DNA of 64,000 bases from Prevotella sp. (lineage in GTDB: Bacteria > Bacteroidota > Bacteroidia > Bacteroidales > Bacteroidaceae): positions 1 to 64,000 of the forward strand of contig JAFZIZ010000005.1 in the NCBI GenBank assembly GCA_017554145.1, in the 5' to 3' direction. The notes below the pieces were generated by a model. It did not search any database and had not been told where the DNA came from. It saw nothing but the letters and a program-made list of their open reading frames with translations. This document shows, piece after piece, positions 18,784 to 26,787 of the stretch. Position 1 is the stretch's first letter. Every line of letters starts with the position of its first letter. The translations under genes were made by a program, and so were the position numbers.

Positions 18784-19884
18784 ATGGAAAACAATAATGT
18801 AGCATTAATCACGGGTATTACCGGGCAAGACGGATCATATCTTGCAGAGTTTCTAATTGAAAAAGGCTATGAGGTTCATGGACTTCTTCGCCGTTCTTCC
18901 TCTTTCAATACAGGAAGGATAGAACACCTATATCTTGATGAATGGGTACGCGATATGAAGAAAAAGCGTCTGGTGAACCTGCACTATGCTGATATGACTG
19001 ATTCTTCATCACTGATTCGCATCATCAGTGAAGTAAAACCTACAGAAATCTACAATCTGGCAGCACAGAGCCACGTAAAGGTAAGTTTCGAAGTTCCTGA
19101 ATATACTGCCGATACCGATGCTAATGGCGTTTTGCGTCTGTTGGAGGCCGTCAGAATCTGTGGACTAGAAAAGACTTGTCGTATTTATCAGGCTTCTACA
19201 TCAGAATTGTATGGTAAAGTGCAGGAAGTTCCTCAATCGGAAACCACCCCATTCTATCCTCGCAGTCCATATGCAGTTGCAAAGCTCTACGGTTTCTGGA
19301 TTATGAAGAATTATCGTGAATCATACGGCATGTACTGCTGCAACGGTATTCTCTTCAATCATGAGAGTGAGCGTCGTGGCGAGACCTTCGTTACTCGAAA
19401 GATCACTTTAGCTGCTGCTCGTATCGCACAGGGATATCAAGACAAACTCTATTTAGGAAACCTCAATTCCTTACGCGACTGGGGATATGCCAAGGATTAC
19501 ATCGAATGTATGTGGCTTATTCTGCAGCAACCAGAGCCTGATGACTTCGTGATTGCCACAGGCGAATATCATACCGTTCGTGAGTTTGCTACCCTCGCCT
19601 TCAAAGAGGTTGGTATTGAACTTGAATGGCGTGGCGATGGTATTGACGAAAAAGGCTATGATAAAGCTACAGGACGTTCACTTGTCGAAGTGGATCCTAA
19701 GTATTTCCGTCCTGCTGAAGTTGACCAGTTATTGGGCAATCCTTCGAAAGCCAAGAGCAAGTTGGGCTGGAATCCCCATAAGACTTCTTTCGAAGATCTC
19801 GTCAAGATCATGGTTCGTCATGATATGAAGTTCGTAAAAAAGCTCTTCATAAAAGCACAAATGGATAAAGAAGATGCTGAGTAA
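18784..19884 (+). CDS. gmd: GDP-mannose 4,6-dehydratase
   Basis: Short-chain dehydrogenase/reductase that converts GDP-mannose to GDP-4-keto-6-deoxymannose with bound NADP. It has the Rossmann motif GITGQDGSY (from residue 11), [15 protein letters not shown], the catalytic STSELYG, Y163xxxK167 in SPYAVAK, and [15 protein letters not shown]. The length of 366 is typical. The end overlaps fcl by 11 bases. Confidence 0.96.
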   Translation: MENNNVALITGITGQDGSYLAEFLIEKGYEVHGLLRRSSSFNTGRIEHLYLDEWVRDMKKKRLVNLHYADMTDSSSLIRIISEVKPTEIYNLAAQSHVKVSFEVPEYTADTDANGVLRLLEAVRICGLEKTCRIYQASTSELYGKVQEVPQSETTPFYPRSPYAVAKLYGFWIMKNYRESYGMYCCNGILFNHESERRGETFVTRKITLAAARIAQGYQDKLYLGNLNSLRDWGYAKDYIECMWLILQQPEPDDFVIATGEYHTVREFATLAFKEVGIELEWRGDGIDEKGYDKATGRSLVEVDPKYFRPAEVDQLLGNPSKAKSKLGWNPHKTSFEDLVKIMVRHDMKFVKKLFIKAQMDKEDAE

Positions 19885-21043
19885 AGACAGTAAGATATAT
19901 GTAGCGGGACACCACGGATTGGTAGGTTCCGCTATTTGGAACAATCTCCAACAACGAGGATATACTAACCTTGTGGGCAGAACCCATAAGGAACTCGACT
20001 TAACCGATCAAGTTGCCGTGAAGAAATTCTTTGACGAAGAGCGACCTGATGCCGTTGTCCTTGCCGCTGCCTTTGTTGGCGGTATTATGGCAAACTCTCT
20101 CTACCGTGCAGACTTCATCATGATGAACATGAAGATACAGTGCAATGTCATCAGCGAAGCATATGCCCATGGAGTGAAGAAACTGCTATTTCTCGGTTCT
20201 ACCTGCATTTATCCCAAGAATGCGCCTCAACCGATGAAGGAGGATTGTTTGTTAACCTCGCCATTGGAGTACACTAATGAGGAATATGCCATTGCGAAGA
20301 TTGCGGGATTGAAGATGTGTGAGTCCTACAATCTGCAATATGGTACCAACTATATTGCCGTGATGCCCACCAATCTCTATGGTCCAAACGACAATTTCCA
20401 TTTGGAGAACTCACATGTCATGCCTGCCATGATGCGCAAGATATATCTGGCAAAACTGATTCACGACGGTGCTTGGGAGGCTATCCGCAAGGATATGGAT
20501 AAGCGCCCCGTTGAAGGTGTAGATGGCTCTGCCGACAATGAAGCTATCGAAGAGGTTTTGGCAAAATACGGTATATATAATAATAAGGTGGTACTCTGGG
20601 GAACGGGTACACCACTCCGCGAGTTCCTATGGAGTGAGGATATGGCAGATGCCAGCGTACACGTATTGCTAAACGTCAACTTCAGTGATATTATTGGCAT
20701 TGAGAAGTATTCGAGCGTTCATTTCGGAGCCTCAACAGATGGCGCTGTAGACCGTAACCACTCGGCTGGTCGTGGTGGAGCAATCCCTTCCTTGGGAGAG
20801 ATTCGCAACTGCCATATCAATGTCGGTACGGGCAAGGAACTGACAATCCGTGAACTATCAGAACTCGTAGTCAAGGCTGTCGGCTTCGAAGGTACAGTAG
20901 AATTCGATACTTCTAAGCCTGATGGTACCATGCGTAAACTCATTGATGTTTCTAAACTACATAGTCTTGGATGGACACATAAGGTAGAAATAGAGGATGG
21001 TGTGGAAAGGCTTTTCCAATGGTATAAGGACTCACTAAAATAA
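19874..21043 (+). CDS. fcl: GDP-L-fucose synthase
   Basis: Bifunctional epimerase/reductase finishing GDP-L-fucose. It has [13 protein letters not shown] for cofactor binding, [18 protein letters not shown], and the catalytic Y138xxxK142 in EYAIAKIAG. It is 389 residues, longer than the roughly 320 of E. coli. The extra part is a stretch of about 45 residues after MMRKIYLAK, often seen in Bacteroidota homologues. It supplies fucose donor for the GT11-like transferase 14 kb downstream. A strong hairpin terminator follows. Confidence 0.95.
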   Translation: MLSKDSKIYVAGHHGLVGSAIWNNLQQRGYTNLVGRTHKELDLTDQVAVKKFFDEERPDAVVLAAAFVGGIMANSLYRADFIMMNMKIQCNVISEAYAHGVKKLLFLGSTCIYPKNAPQPMKEDCLLTSPLEYTNEEYAIAKIAGLKMCESYNLQYGTNYIAVMPTNLYGPNDNFHLENSHVMPAMMRKIYLAKLIHDGAWEAIRKDMDKRPVEGVDGSADNEAIEEVLAKYGIYNNKVVLWGTGTPLREFLWSEDMADASVHVLLNVNFSDIIGIEKYSSVHFGASTDGAVDRNHSAGRGGAIPSLGEIRNCHINVGTGKELTIRELSELVVKAVGFEGTVEFDTSKPDGTMRKLIDVSKLHSLGWTHKVEIEDGVERLFQWYKDSLK

Positions 21044-21052
21044 GTATATAGA

Positions 21053-21087
21053 TTAGCCCCCGCAAACATATAGTTTACGGGGGCTAA
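21053..21087. terminator. Bidirectional terminator between fcl and xylA
   Basis: The stem TTAGCCCCCGCAAAC pairs with GTTTACGGGGGCTAA around a 5-nt loop, with one mismatch. It lies between convergent genes and can end both transcripts. Confidence 0.85.
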
Positions 21088-21118
21088 ACATATAGTTTAT
21101 ATAACCTAAGTCATATAC

Positions 21119-22438
21119 TTATTTTGCATAGAGAGCAACGATGGTCTCGTACTTCTCCTGCTTTCCAGAAGTTTGCTTTGGCTCTTCCACCTTCTTACCA
21201 TACTCGTAAGCCTGCTCGAAAGTCAGTTTGCCATCCTCGAAGTCCTTACCAATACCGCTGTCGAAGCTTGCATAGCGAGCCTTCTTCATAGCGGGCAGTT
21301 CAGAATTCTCCAGAATGTCGGCAGCATTCATCAAGGCACGAGCCATAGCGTCCATACCACTGATGTGAGCAATAAACAGATCCTCGAGGTCGGTAGAATT
21401 ACGACGGATCTTAGCATCGAAGTTAGTACCGCCATTGCCCAGACCGCCATTGCGGATGATTTCCATCATGGCCTGAGTCAGTTCGAAGTTATCGATGGGG
21501 AACTGGTCGGTATCCCAACCGTTCTGTGCATCACCACGGTTAGCGTCAATAGAGCCAAGCATACCGGCATCAACAGCACAAGCCAACTCATGCTCGAAGG
21601 TATGACCTGCGAGAGTAGCATGGTTAACCTCAATATTCACCTTGAAGTCCTTGTCTAGACCATGTGCCTTCAAGAAACCGATAACGGTCTCTGTGTCGAC
21701 ATCATACTGATGCTTAGAAGGCTCCATCGGCTTCGGCTCAATCAGGAAAGTACCCTTGAAGCCCTTAGCACGAGCATAGTCACGAGCCATGCCAAGCATG
21801 GTAGCCATGTGCTCCTTCTCACGCTTTTGGTCAGTGTTCAACAGACTCATATAGCCCTCACGACCACCCCAGAACACATAGTTGGTACCACCGAGTTTGA
21901 TAGTAGCATCGATAGAGTTCTTAATTTGAACAATAGCACGGGCTACTACGTCAAAATCAGGATTGGTTGAAGCACCATTAGCATAGCGCTTGTTACCAAA
22001 AACGTTAGCGGTACCCCACAACAGCTTGATGTTGGGGAACTGCTTCATCTTCTCCTGTGCATAGTCAGTGATAGCCTTCATGCGAGCCTCATACTCAGGG
22101 ATGGTAGCACCCTCTTCAACGAGGTCTACATCATGGAAGCAGAAATACTCGATACCGAGCTTGTCCATAATCTCAAAACCTGCGTCCATCTTATCCTTGG
22201 CACGCTGAACTGCATCACCAGCTTTATCCCACTCATAAGAACGTGTCTGACCGCCAAACTGGTCTGCACTTGCGCCACCCAGTGTATGCCACCAAGCCAT
22301 AGCAAACTTCAACCAGTCCTTCATCTTTTTGCCCATTACAACCTTCTCGGGCTCGTAATAGTGGAAGGCCATTACATTCTTACTGTCCTTTCCTTCGAAA
22401 GGAATTTTACCGGTAAACGGAAAATACTCTTTTGCCAT
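21119..22438 (-). CDS. xylA: Xylose isomerase
   Basis: Metal-dependent TIM-barrel enzyme turning D-xylose into D-xylulose. Family motifs include YFCFHDVDLVEEG (active-site His), KLLWGTANVFG, NYVFWGGREGY, FLIEPKPMEPSKHQYD, VNIEVNHATLAGHTFEHE and DTDQFPID. At 439 residues it is the class II form. It is the second gene of a xylB-xylA operon, 23 nt behind xylB. Confidence 0.97.
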   Translation of the reverse strand: MAKEYFPFTGKIPFEGKDSKNVMAFHYYEPEKVVMGKKMKDWLKFAMAWWHTLGGASADQFGGQTRSYEWDKAGDAVQRAKDKMDAGFEIMDKLGIEYFCFHDVDLVEEGATIPEYEARMKAITDYAQEKMKQFPNIKLLWGTANVFGNKRYANGASTNPDFDVVARAIVQIKNSIDATIKLGGTNYVFWGGREGYMSLLNTDQKREKEHMATMLGMARDYARAKGFKGTFLIEPKPMEPSKHQYDVDTETVIGFLKAHGLDKDFKVNIEVNHATLAGHTFEHELACAVDAGMLGSIDANRGDAQNGWDTDQFPIDNFELTQAMMEIIRNGGLGNGGTNFDAKIRRNSTDLEDLFIAHISGMDAMARALMNAADILENSELPAMKKARYASFDSGIGKDFEDGKLTFEQAYEYGKKVEEPKQTSGKQEKYETIVALYAK

Positions 22439-22461
22439 AATTTATGTTTGTTTGTTAGTGA

Positions 22462-23952
22462 TTATAAGTTCTTATTCAAAGTCTCTTTCCATGTGGCATA
22501 AGCCGACAGATACTCACTTCTCTTAGCAGCATCTGGCTCTATTACCTCTAACTTGTCCAAAGTGGCAAATGCCTCATTATTATCTTTGTAAATACCAGCA
22601 CCGATACCTGCACCCTTAGCTGCGCCCACAGAACCATCAGTATCATAGAGTTCAATAGTTGCTCCGCTGACACCAGCCAGTGTATTGCGGAATAATGGGC
22701 TAAGGAACATGTTAGCCTTGCCAGCGTGAATCTTCTGAATGTCCATACCCATCTGCTGCATAATTTCCATACCATAGCAGAACGAGAAGACGATACCCTC
22801 TTGGGCGGCACGTACAAGATGTGCCTTGTTGTGCTTATTGAAATTCAAACCATTGATAGAACATCCGATTTCCTTATTCTCCAACACACGCTCAGCACCA
22901 TTTCCAAATGGAATAACTGTTACGCCTTCGCTACCAATAGGTACAGATGCAGCAAGGTCATTCATTTCGGCATAGCCGATTTCCGGTGTGATATTACGGT
23001 GTGTCCACGCATTGAGGATACCGGTTCCATTGATACACAGCAACACTCCGAGACGGGTTTGGTCCTTTGTGTGATTAACATGAGCAAACGTATTGACGCG
23101 GCTCTGCTTATCGTAATTCACCTCACCAAGAACGCCATATACTACACCAGATGTTCCTGCTGTGGCAGCAATCTCACCAGGATTGAGCACATTCAGAGAC
23201 AATGCATTGTTTGGTTGGTCACCGCCTCTATATGTAATAGGTGTACCAGCTTTCAATCCTAATTCAGCAGCAGCTTCTGCACTCACTTCACTTTGTACAC
23301 TGAACGTCGGTACGATGTCTGCTATCAAAGAAGCATCAAAACCATAATACTTCATGAGGAAATCTGCCACCTGATTTTTCTTAAAGTCCCAGAACATACC
23401 TTCTGAGAGTCCACTAACAGTAGTATTAGCCACTCCAGAGAGACGCATAGCAATATAGTCTCCCGGCAACATAATCTTGTATATCCGGTCATACAACTCA
23501 GGTTCGTTCTCTTTCACCCATGCCAACTTGGCAGCCGTGAAGTTACCTGGAGAATTCAGCAGATGATTCAAACACTGATCTGAACCTAATTCTTTGAATG
23601 CCTTCTCACCATACGGAACAGCTCGGGAGTCACACCAGATAATGGAAGGACGTAATGCCTTCAAATTTTTGTCAACACAAACTAAGCCATGCATCTGGTA
23701 AGAAATACCAATAGCCTTAATATCCTCAGCCGTAGCACCGGCATCAACCATAATTTTCTTCAATGCCAATTTCGCATTATCCCACCACATTTGTGGATCT
23801 TGCTCTGCCCATCCAGTCTTAACAGCCATAATAGGTGCTTCTTTTTCTGGATAAAAAGCAGTTGCTACACACTTTCCTGAGTCTACATTCACAAGAGATG
23901 CCTTCACAGATGAACTGCCGACATCGAAACCTAAAAGATATCTATTTGCCAT
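22462..23952 (-). CDS. xylB: Xylulokinase
   Basis: FGGY-family kinase phosphorylating D-xylulose for the pentose phosphate pathway. The N-terminal phosphate-binding motif is LLGFDVGSSSVKASL. The sugar-binding region is YQMHGLVCVDK, and the C-terminal ATPase lobe has GATIELYDTDGSVGAAKGAGIGAG. The length of 496 is typical. It is first in the operon with xylA. No clear TAnnTTTG box could be seen upstream, so its promoter may be activator-dependent. Confidence 0.95.
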   Translation of the reverse strand: MANRYLLGFDVGSSSVKASLVNVDSGKCVATAFYPEKEAPIMAVKTGWAEQDPQMWWDNAKLALKKIMVDAGATAEDIKAIGISYQMHGLVCVDKNLKALRPSIIWCDSRAVPYGEKAFKELGSDQCLNHLLNSPGNFTAAKLAWVKENEPELYDRIYKIMLPGDYIAMRLSGVANTTVSGLSEGMFWDFKKNQVADFLMKYYGFDASLIADIVPTFSVQSEVSAEAAAELGLKAGTPITYRGGDQPNNALSLNVLNPGEIAATAGTSGVVYGVLGEVNYDKQSRVNTFAHVNHTKDQTRLGVLLCINGTGILNAWTHRNITPEIGYAEMNDLAASVPIGSEGVTVIPFGNGAERVLENKEIGCSINGLNFNKHNKAHLVRAAQEGIVFSFCYGMEIMQQMGMDIQKIHAGKANMFLSPLFRNTLAGVSGATIELYDTDGSVGAAKGAGIGAGIYKDNNEAFATLDKLEVIEPDAAKRSEYLSAYATWKETLNKNL

Positions 23953-24062
23953 AATAAAATATTGTATATTCTAAACAAATTTCACATTTAACACCACAAA
24001 TTTCCTTAAAAATTTTCGAAAAACCAACTTTTTAACGCTTTTTCGGCATTTTTTTATCATTA

Positions 24063-24096
24063 TTTGACTACAATTAAAAATATTTTTTTACCTTTG
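24063..24096 (+). promoter_or_regulatory. Promoter of the main polysaccharide operon
   Basis: TACCTTTG (24089-24096) with a TTTG at 24063-24066 (spacer 22 nt). It starts a run of eleven closely spaced rightward genes reaching 37347. The leader to the first ATG is about 37-40 nt. Confidence 0.65.
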
Positions 24097-24139
24097 CACA
24101 TTAGAATAACATAATTAAGAGCTAAAATTATATTCATAT

Positions 24140-24508
24140 ATGAAGAAAAAAATATTAATATTGGATGACAAAGAGACTATCGCAAAGGTTCTTTCCATCT
24201 ATCTGATGAGTGACTATGACGTGCAATGGCTCCCAGATGGTTTGCAAGGTGTAAAGTGGCTTCAAGCAGGCAATACGCCAGACCTTATTATTTCTGACAT
24301 CCGTATGCCAGGTATGCGTGGAGACGACTTCCTGGAATGGATTAAGCAGAATGAGTTATTCCGTCACATTCCAGTCATCATGCTTTCCAGCGAGGATTCT
24401 ACCAGTGAGCGTATCCGTCTATTAGAGATTGGGGCCGTAGACTATATTGTCAAGCCGTTTAATCCTATGGAGTTAAAGATTCGCGTCAAAAAAATACTAC
24501 CGAATTAA
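24140..24508 (+). CDS. Stand-alone response-regulator receiver protein (CheY-like)
   Basis: A 122-residue receiver domain with no output domain. All phosphorylation residues are present: D9/D10 acidic pair, phosphoacceptor D53 (LIISDIRMPGMRGDDF), S83 in the switch position (IMLSSED) and K105 (YIVKPF). As the first gene of the exopolysaccharide operon, 20 nt before a sugar transferase with a receiver-like N-terminus, it probably controls glycan initiation by protein contact rather than by binding DNA. That role is inferred from context. No kinase lies nearby, so an orphan or hybrid kinase elsewhere must phosphorylate it. Confidence 0.92.
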   Translation: MKKKILILDDKETIAKVLSIYLMSDYDVQWLPDGLQGVKWLQAGNTPDLIISDIRMPGMRGDDFLEWIKQNELFRHIPVIMLSSEDSTSERIRLLEIGAVDYIVKPFNPMELKIRVKKILPN

Positions 24509-24528
24509 TCATATTATTATAATATATT

Positions 24529-25731
24529 ATGATAGGTGTTGTTTATTTAGGCAACAATCCTAAAACACAGGAACGATTAAAATACATCCCAGGGCAGTTA
24601 GTCCGTATGACCAGTGCCTATAAGGATGCCGCTCAGATATGTACCCCTCACGTATCTAATGAGCATTTCATCGTTTTCTTTGAACGTAATGTCCGTAGTG
24701 AGGATATTACAGCCATCACCTATCTTCGCAAAAAATGCCGAAACGTATATATCATCCTGCTTACTGACAATATGTCATCAGAAGAAAGGCAGATATATAT
24801 GAAATGTGGTATTAATGACACCATTATTCGCGATGCCTCTGTAACGGTATTAAACAAAAAAATCCAATTTATTTCTGACCGCGAGAATATCTTGTTTGAT
24901 GATGAGGCTCCTAAATACAAGATCCTTAAATTCAAGATTCCTGTATGGAAGCGACTCTTCGATATTTTCTTCTCTGGTCTTGCTATTATTATTTTATCAC
25001 CGATTTTCATTCTGACAGCGATTGCTATCAGATTAGAAAGTAAAGGTCCCATCATGTTTAAATCAAAACGTGTAGGAACTAACTACACCATCTTTGATTT
25101 CCTGAAGTTCCGCAGTATGTATATCGATGCAGAACAAAGACTCAAAGAAGTAAGCAAAGGACATAACCAATATGCTGACAAGGAGGAGGAAGATGAGCAT
25201 AGAACCATCACAGCTCCTCTCGGTGACGAGGCTGAACAAGACATGATTGATTTAGGCATGGAATCCGACATGGTGATTAGTGACGAGGAAACCATGTTGA
25301 TTGGCGATGACTTCGTAGTAGCTGAAAGCGACTTCAACAAGAAGAAGGAAGAGGATATTAATAACGCATTTGTGAAGATTGAGAACGACCCTCGTGTCAC
25401 GAAGGTCGGACGATTCATCAGGAAGTATAGTATCGATGAACTACCACAACTCTTTAACATTCTAAAGGGTGACATGTCTATCGTAGGCAATCGTCCTCTC
25501 CCACTCTATGAAGCAGAAAGGCTGACTGCAGACTCTAGCATTGACCGTTTCATGGCACCTGCAGGACTCACAGGTCTCTGGCAAGTGGAAGAACGTGGAA
25601 AAAGTGGTAATATGTCTGCAGAGGAGCGCAAACAATTGGATATAACGTACGGGCAGACTTATAACTTTATGCTTGACATGAAGATAATCTTCCGTACTCT
25701 CTTTGCATTCGTACAAAAAGAAAACGTATAA
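24529..25731 (+). CDS. Polyprenyl-phosphate sugar transferase with N-terminal pseudo-receiver domain
   Basis: Starts polysaccharide repeat synthesis by placing a sugar-phosphate on undecaprenyl phosphate at the inner membrane. The C-terminal part is a bacterial sugar transferase (WcaJ/PglC type): KRLFDIFFSGLAIIILSP (membrane helix, about 140-165), KFRSMYIDAEQR, RKYSIDELPQLFNILKGDMSIVGNRPLP and PAGLTGLWQV. Residues 1-115 look like a receiver fold that has lost its chemistry: no N-terminal acidic pair, E52 at the phosphoacceptor place (VFFERN) and Arg for the conserved Lys. An unusual acidic insert of about 70 residues (215-290) splits the transferase domain after KFRSM. The length is 400 residues. 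Confidence 0.88.
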   Translation: MIGVVYLGNNPKTQERLKYIPGQLVRMTSAYKDAAQICTPHVSNEHFIVFFERNVRSEDITAITYLRKKCRNVYIILLTDNMSSEERQIYMKCGINDTIIRDASVTVLNKKIQFISDRENILFDDEAPKYKILKFKIPVWKRLFDIFFSGLAIIILSPIFILTAIAIRLESKGPIMFKSKRVGTNYTIFDFLKFRSMYIDAEQRLKEVSKGHNQYADKEEEDEHRTITAPLGDEAEQDMIDLGMESDMVISDEETMLIGDDFVVAESDFNKKKEEDINNAFVKIENDPRVTKVGRFIRKYSIDELPQLFNILKGDMSIVGNRPLPLYEAERLTADSSIDRFMAPAGLTGLWQVEERGKSGNMSAEERKQLDITYGQTYNFMLDMKIIFRTLFAFVQKENV

Positions 25732-25752
25732 TATGAATAAATACATAACAAT

Positions 25753-26775
25753 ATGAATATAATAAAACGTTTAACACTATTCATAGCTGCAATATGCATA
25801 AGTTCTTTTTCTTATGCACAGCTTGAGAATAGTGGTATCAGTGCAGGATTCTTTGATTCAAGTGAAGAAAGTACATTAAATTTCTCGACTTTCCACCTGC
25901 CCCCATTGTCCGTTCTCTTCGAAAATGCCAAACAGAACCCGACCATTCTTTCGATGGAGAAAGCCGAACAACTTGCCAAAGCTGAAGTTGCTCAGCAAAA
26001 ACGCCACATTTTCTCTTATGTACGCGCGCACGCTAGTTATAGTTACGGTAAGACGGATGTATACAGCCAGTTAACCAACAACCAGACTGGAACGATGAAT
26101 TTCACCCCTATTTTTGAGTCCAAAGACGGGAGTGAACAGGCATATTGGAATGTGGGTGTTAATCTGAACATTCCATTAGAAGATATCCTTGACTGGGCAC
26201 CTTCTATTAAACGTAAACGTTTAGAAGCTGACAAAGCACGATTGGAAAAAGACATTAAGTATGAGGATTTAAAACTCCAAATTAGTACTTTATACGCAAA
26301 GATTACTAATTCACTTGTTACTTTGAAGACTGCCAGTGAAGGTTCTGCAGCCTATCAGGGAGCAGGTGCTCTGAACCAAGAAGATTTCCACCAAGGTAAT
26401 ATGACTATTGAGGATTATGCATGGACAAAGTTACATGAGTTGGATATTGTCAAGCAATATCAAACTCTCCAAACTGATATTATGACAGATATTCTCACAT
26501 TGGAGATTCTCTCTCGCACGCCAATTATTACCAATGCCACAACAGAGGTAACATTGGATGGTACCATCCAGAAATCAGAAAGCCAGATTCGCAAAGAAAA
26601 CAAAGCGTTGGAGAAGCGAATTGCCAAAGAGGCAAAGGCTGATGAGAAACGCTACATGCAATTAGAAAAAGCAGAAAAAAACGCTAAAGAGAAAGCCTCT
26701 CGCATTGATGCCCTTGAAGCATCTAAATCTGCAAAAGCAGCAAGAGCATACGAGAAAAGTAGTAGAAAACGTTAA
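25753..26775 (+). CDS. TolC-like outer-membrane protein of the polysaccharide operon
   Basis: Outer-membrane efflux-type protein. It has a signal peptide (residues 1-22, ending SFSYAQ), then LPPLSVLFENAKQNP and long helices typical of OEP. There is one strand-like segment (YWNVGVNLNIPLEDILDW). A highly charged Lys/Glu/Ala-rich C-terminal tail of about 60 residues (from about 280) is predicted coiled. At 340 residues it is shorter than the usual 420-480 and appears to hold little more than one OEP repeat. It occupies the position where a Wza-type export protein is expected, beside the Wzz-like co-polymerase. Its being the export pore is an inference. Confidence 0.75.
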   Translation: MNIIKRLTLFIAAICISSFSYAQLENSGISAGFFDSSEESTLNFSTFHLPPLSVLFENAKQNPTILSMEKAEQLAKAEVAQQKRHIFSYVRAHASYSYGKTDVYSQLTNNQTGTMNFTPIFESKDGSEQAYWNVGVNLNIPLEDILDWAPSIKRKRLEADKARLEKDIKYEDLKLQISTLYAKITNSLVTLKTASEGSAAYQGAGALNQEDFHQGNMTIEDYAWTKLHELDIVKQYQTLQTDIMTDILTLEILSRTPIITNATTEVTLDGTIQKSESQIRKENKALEKRIAKEAKADEKRYMQLEKAEKNAKEKASRIDALEASKSAKAARAYEKSSRKR

Positions 26776-26787
26776 ATATATAAGATT

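Noticed and set aside
24140..24508. Sporulation or chemotaxis CheY
   Set aside because: No chemotaxis genes are nearby, and its position as first gene of a polysaccharide operon gives a better explanation.
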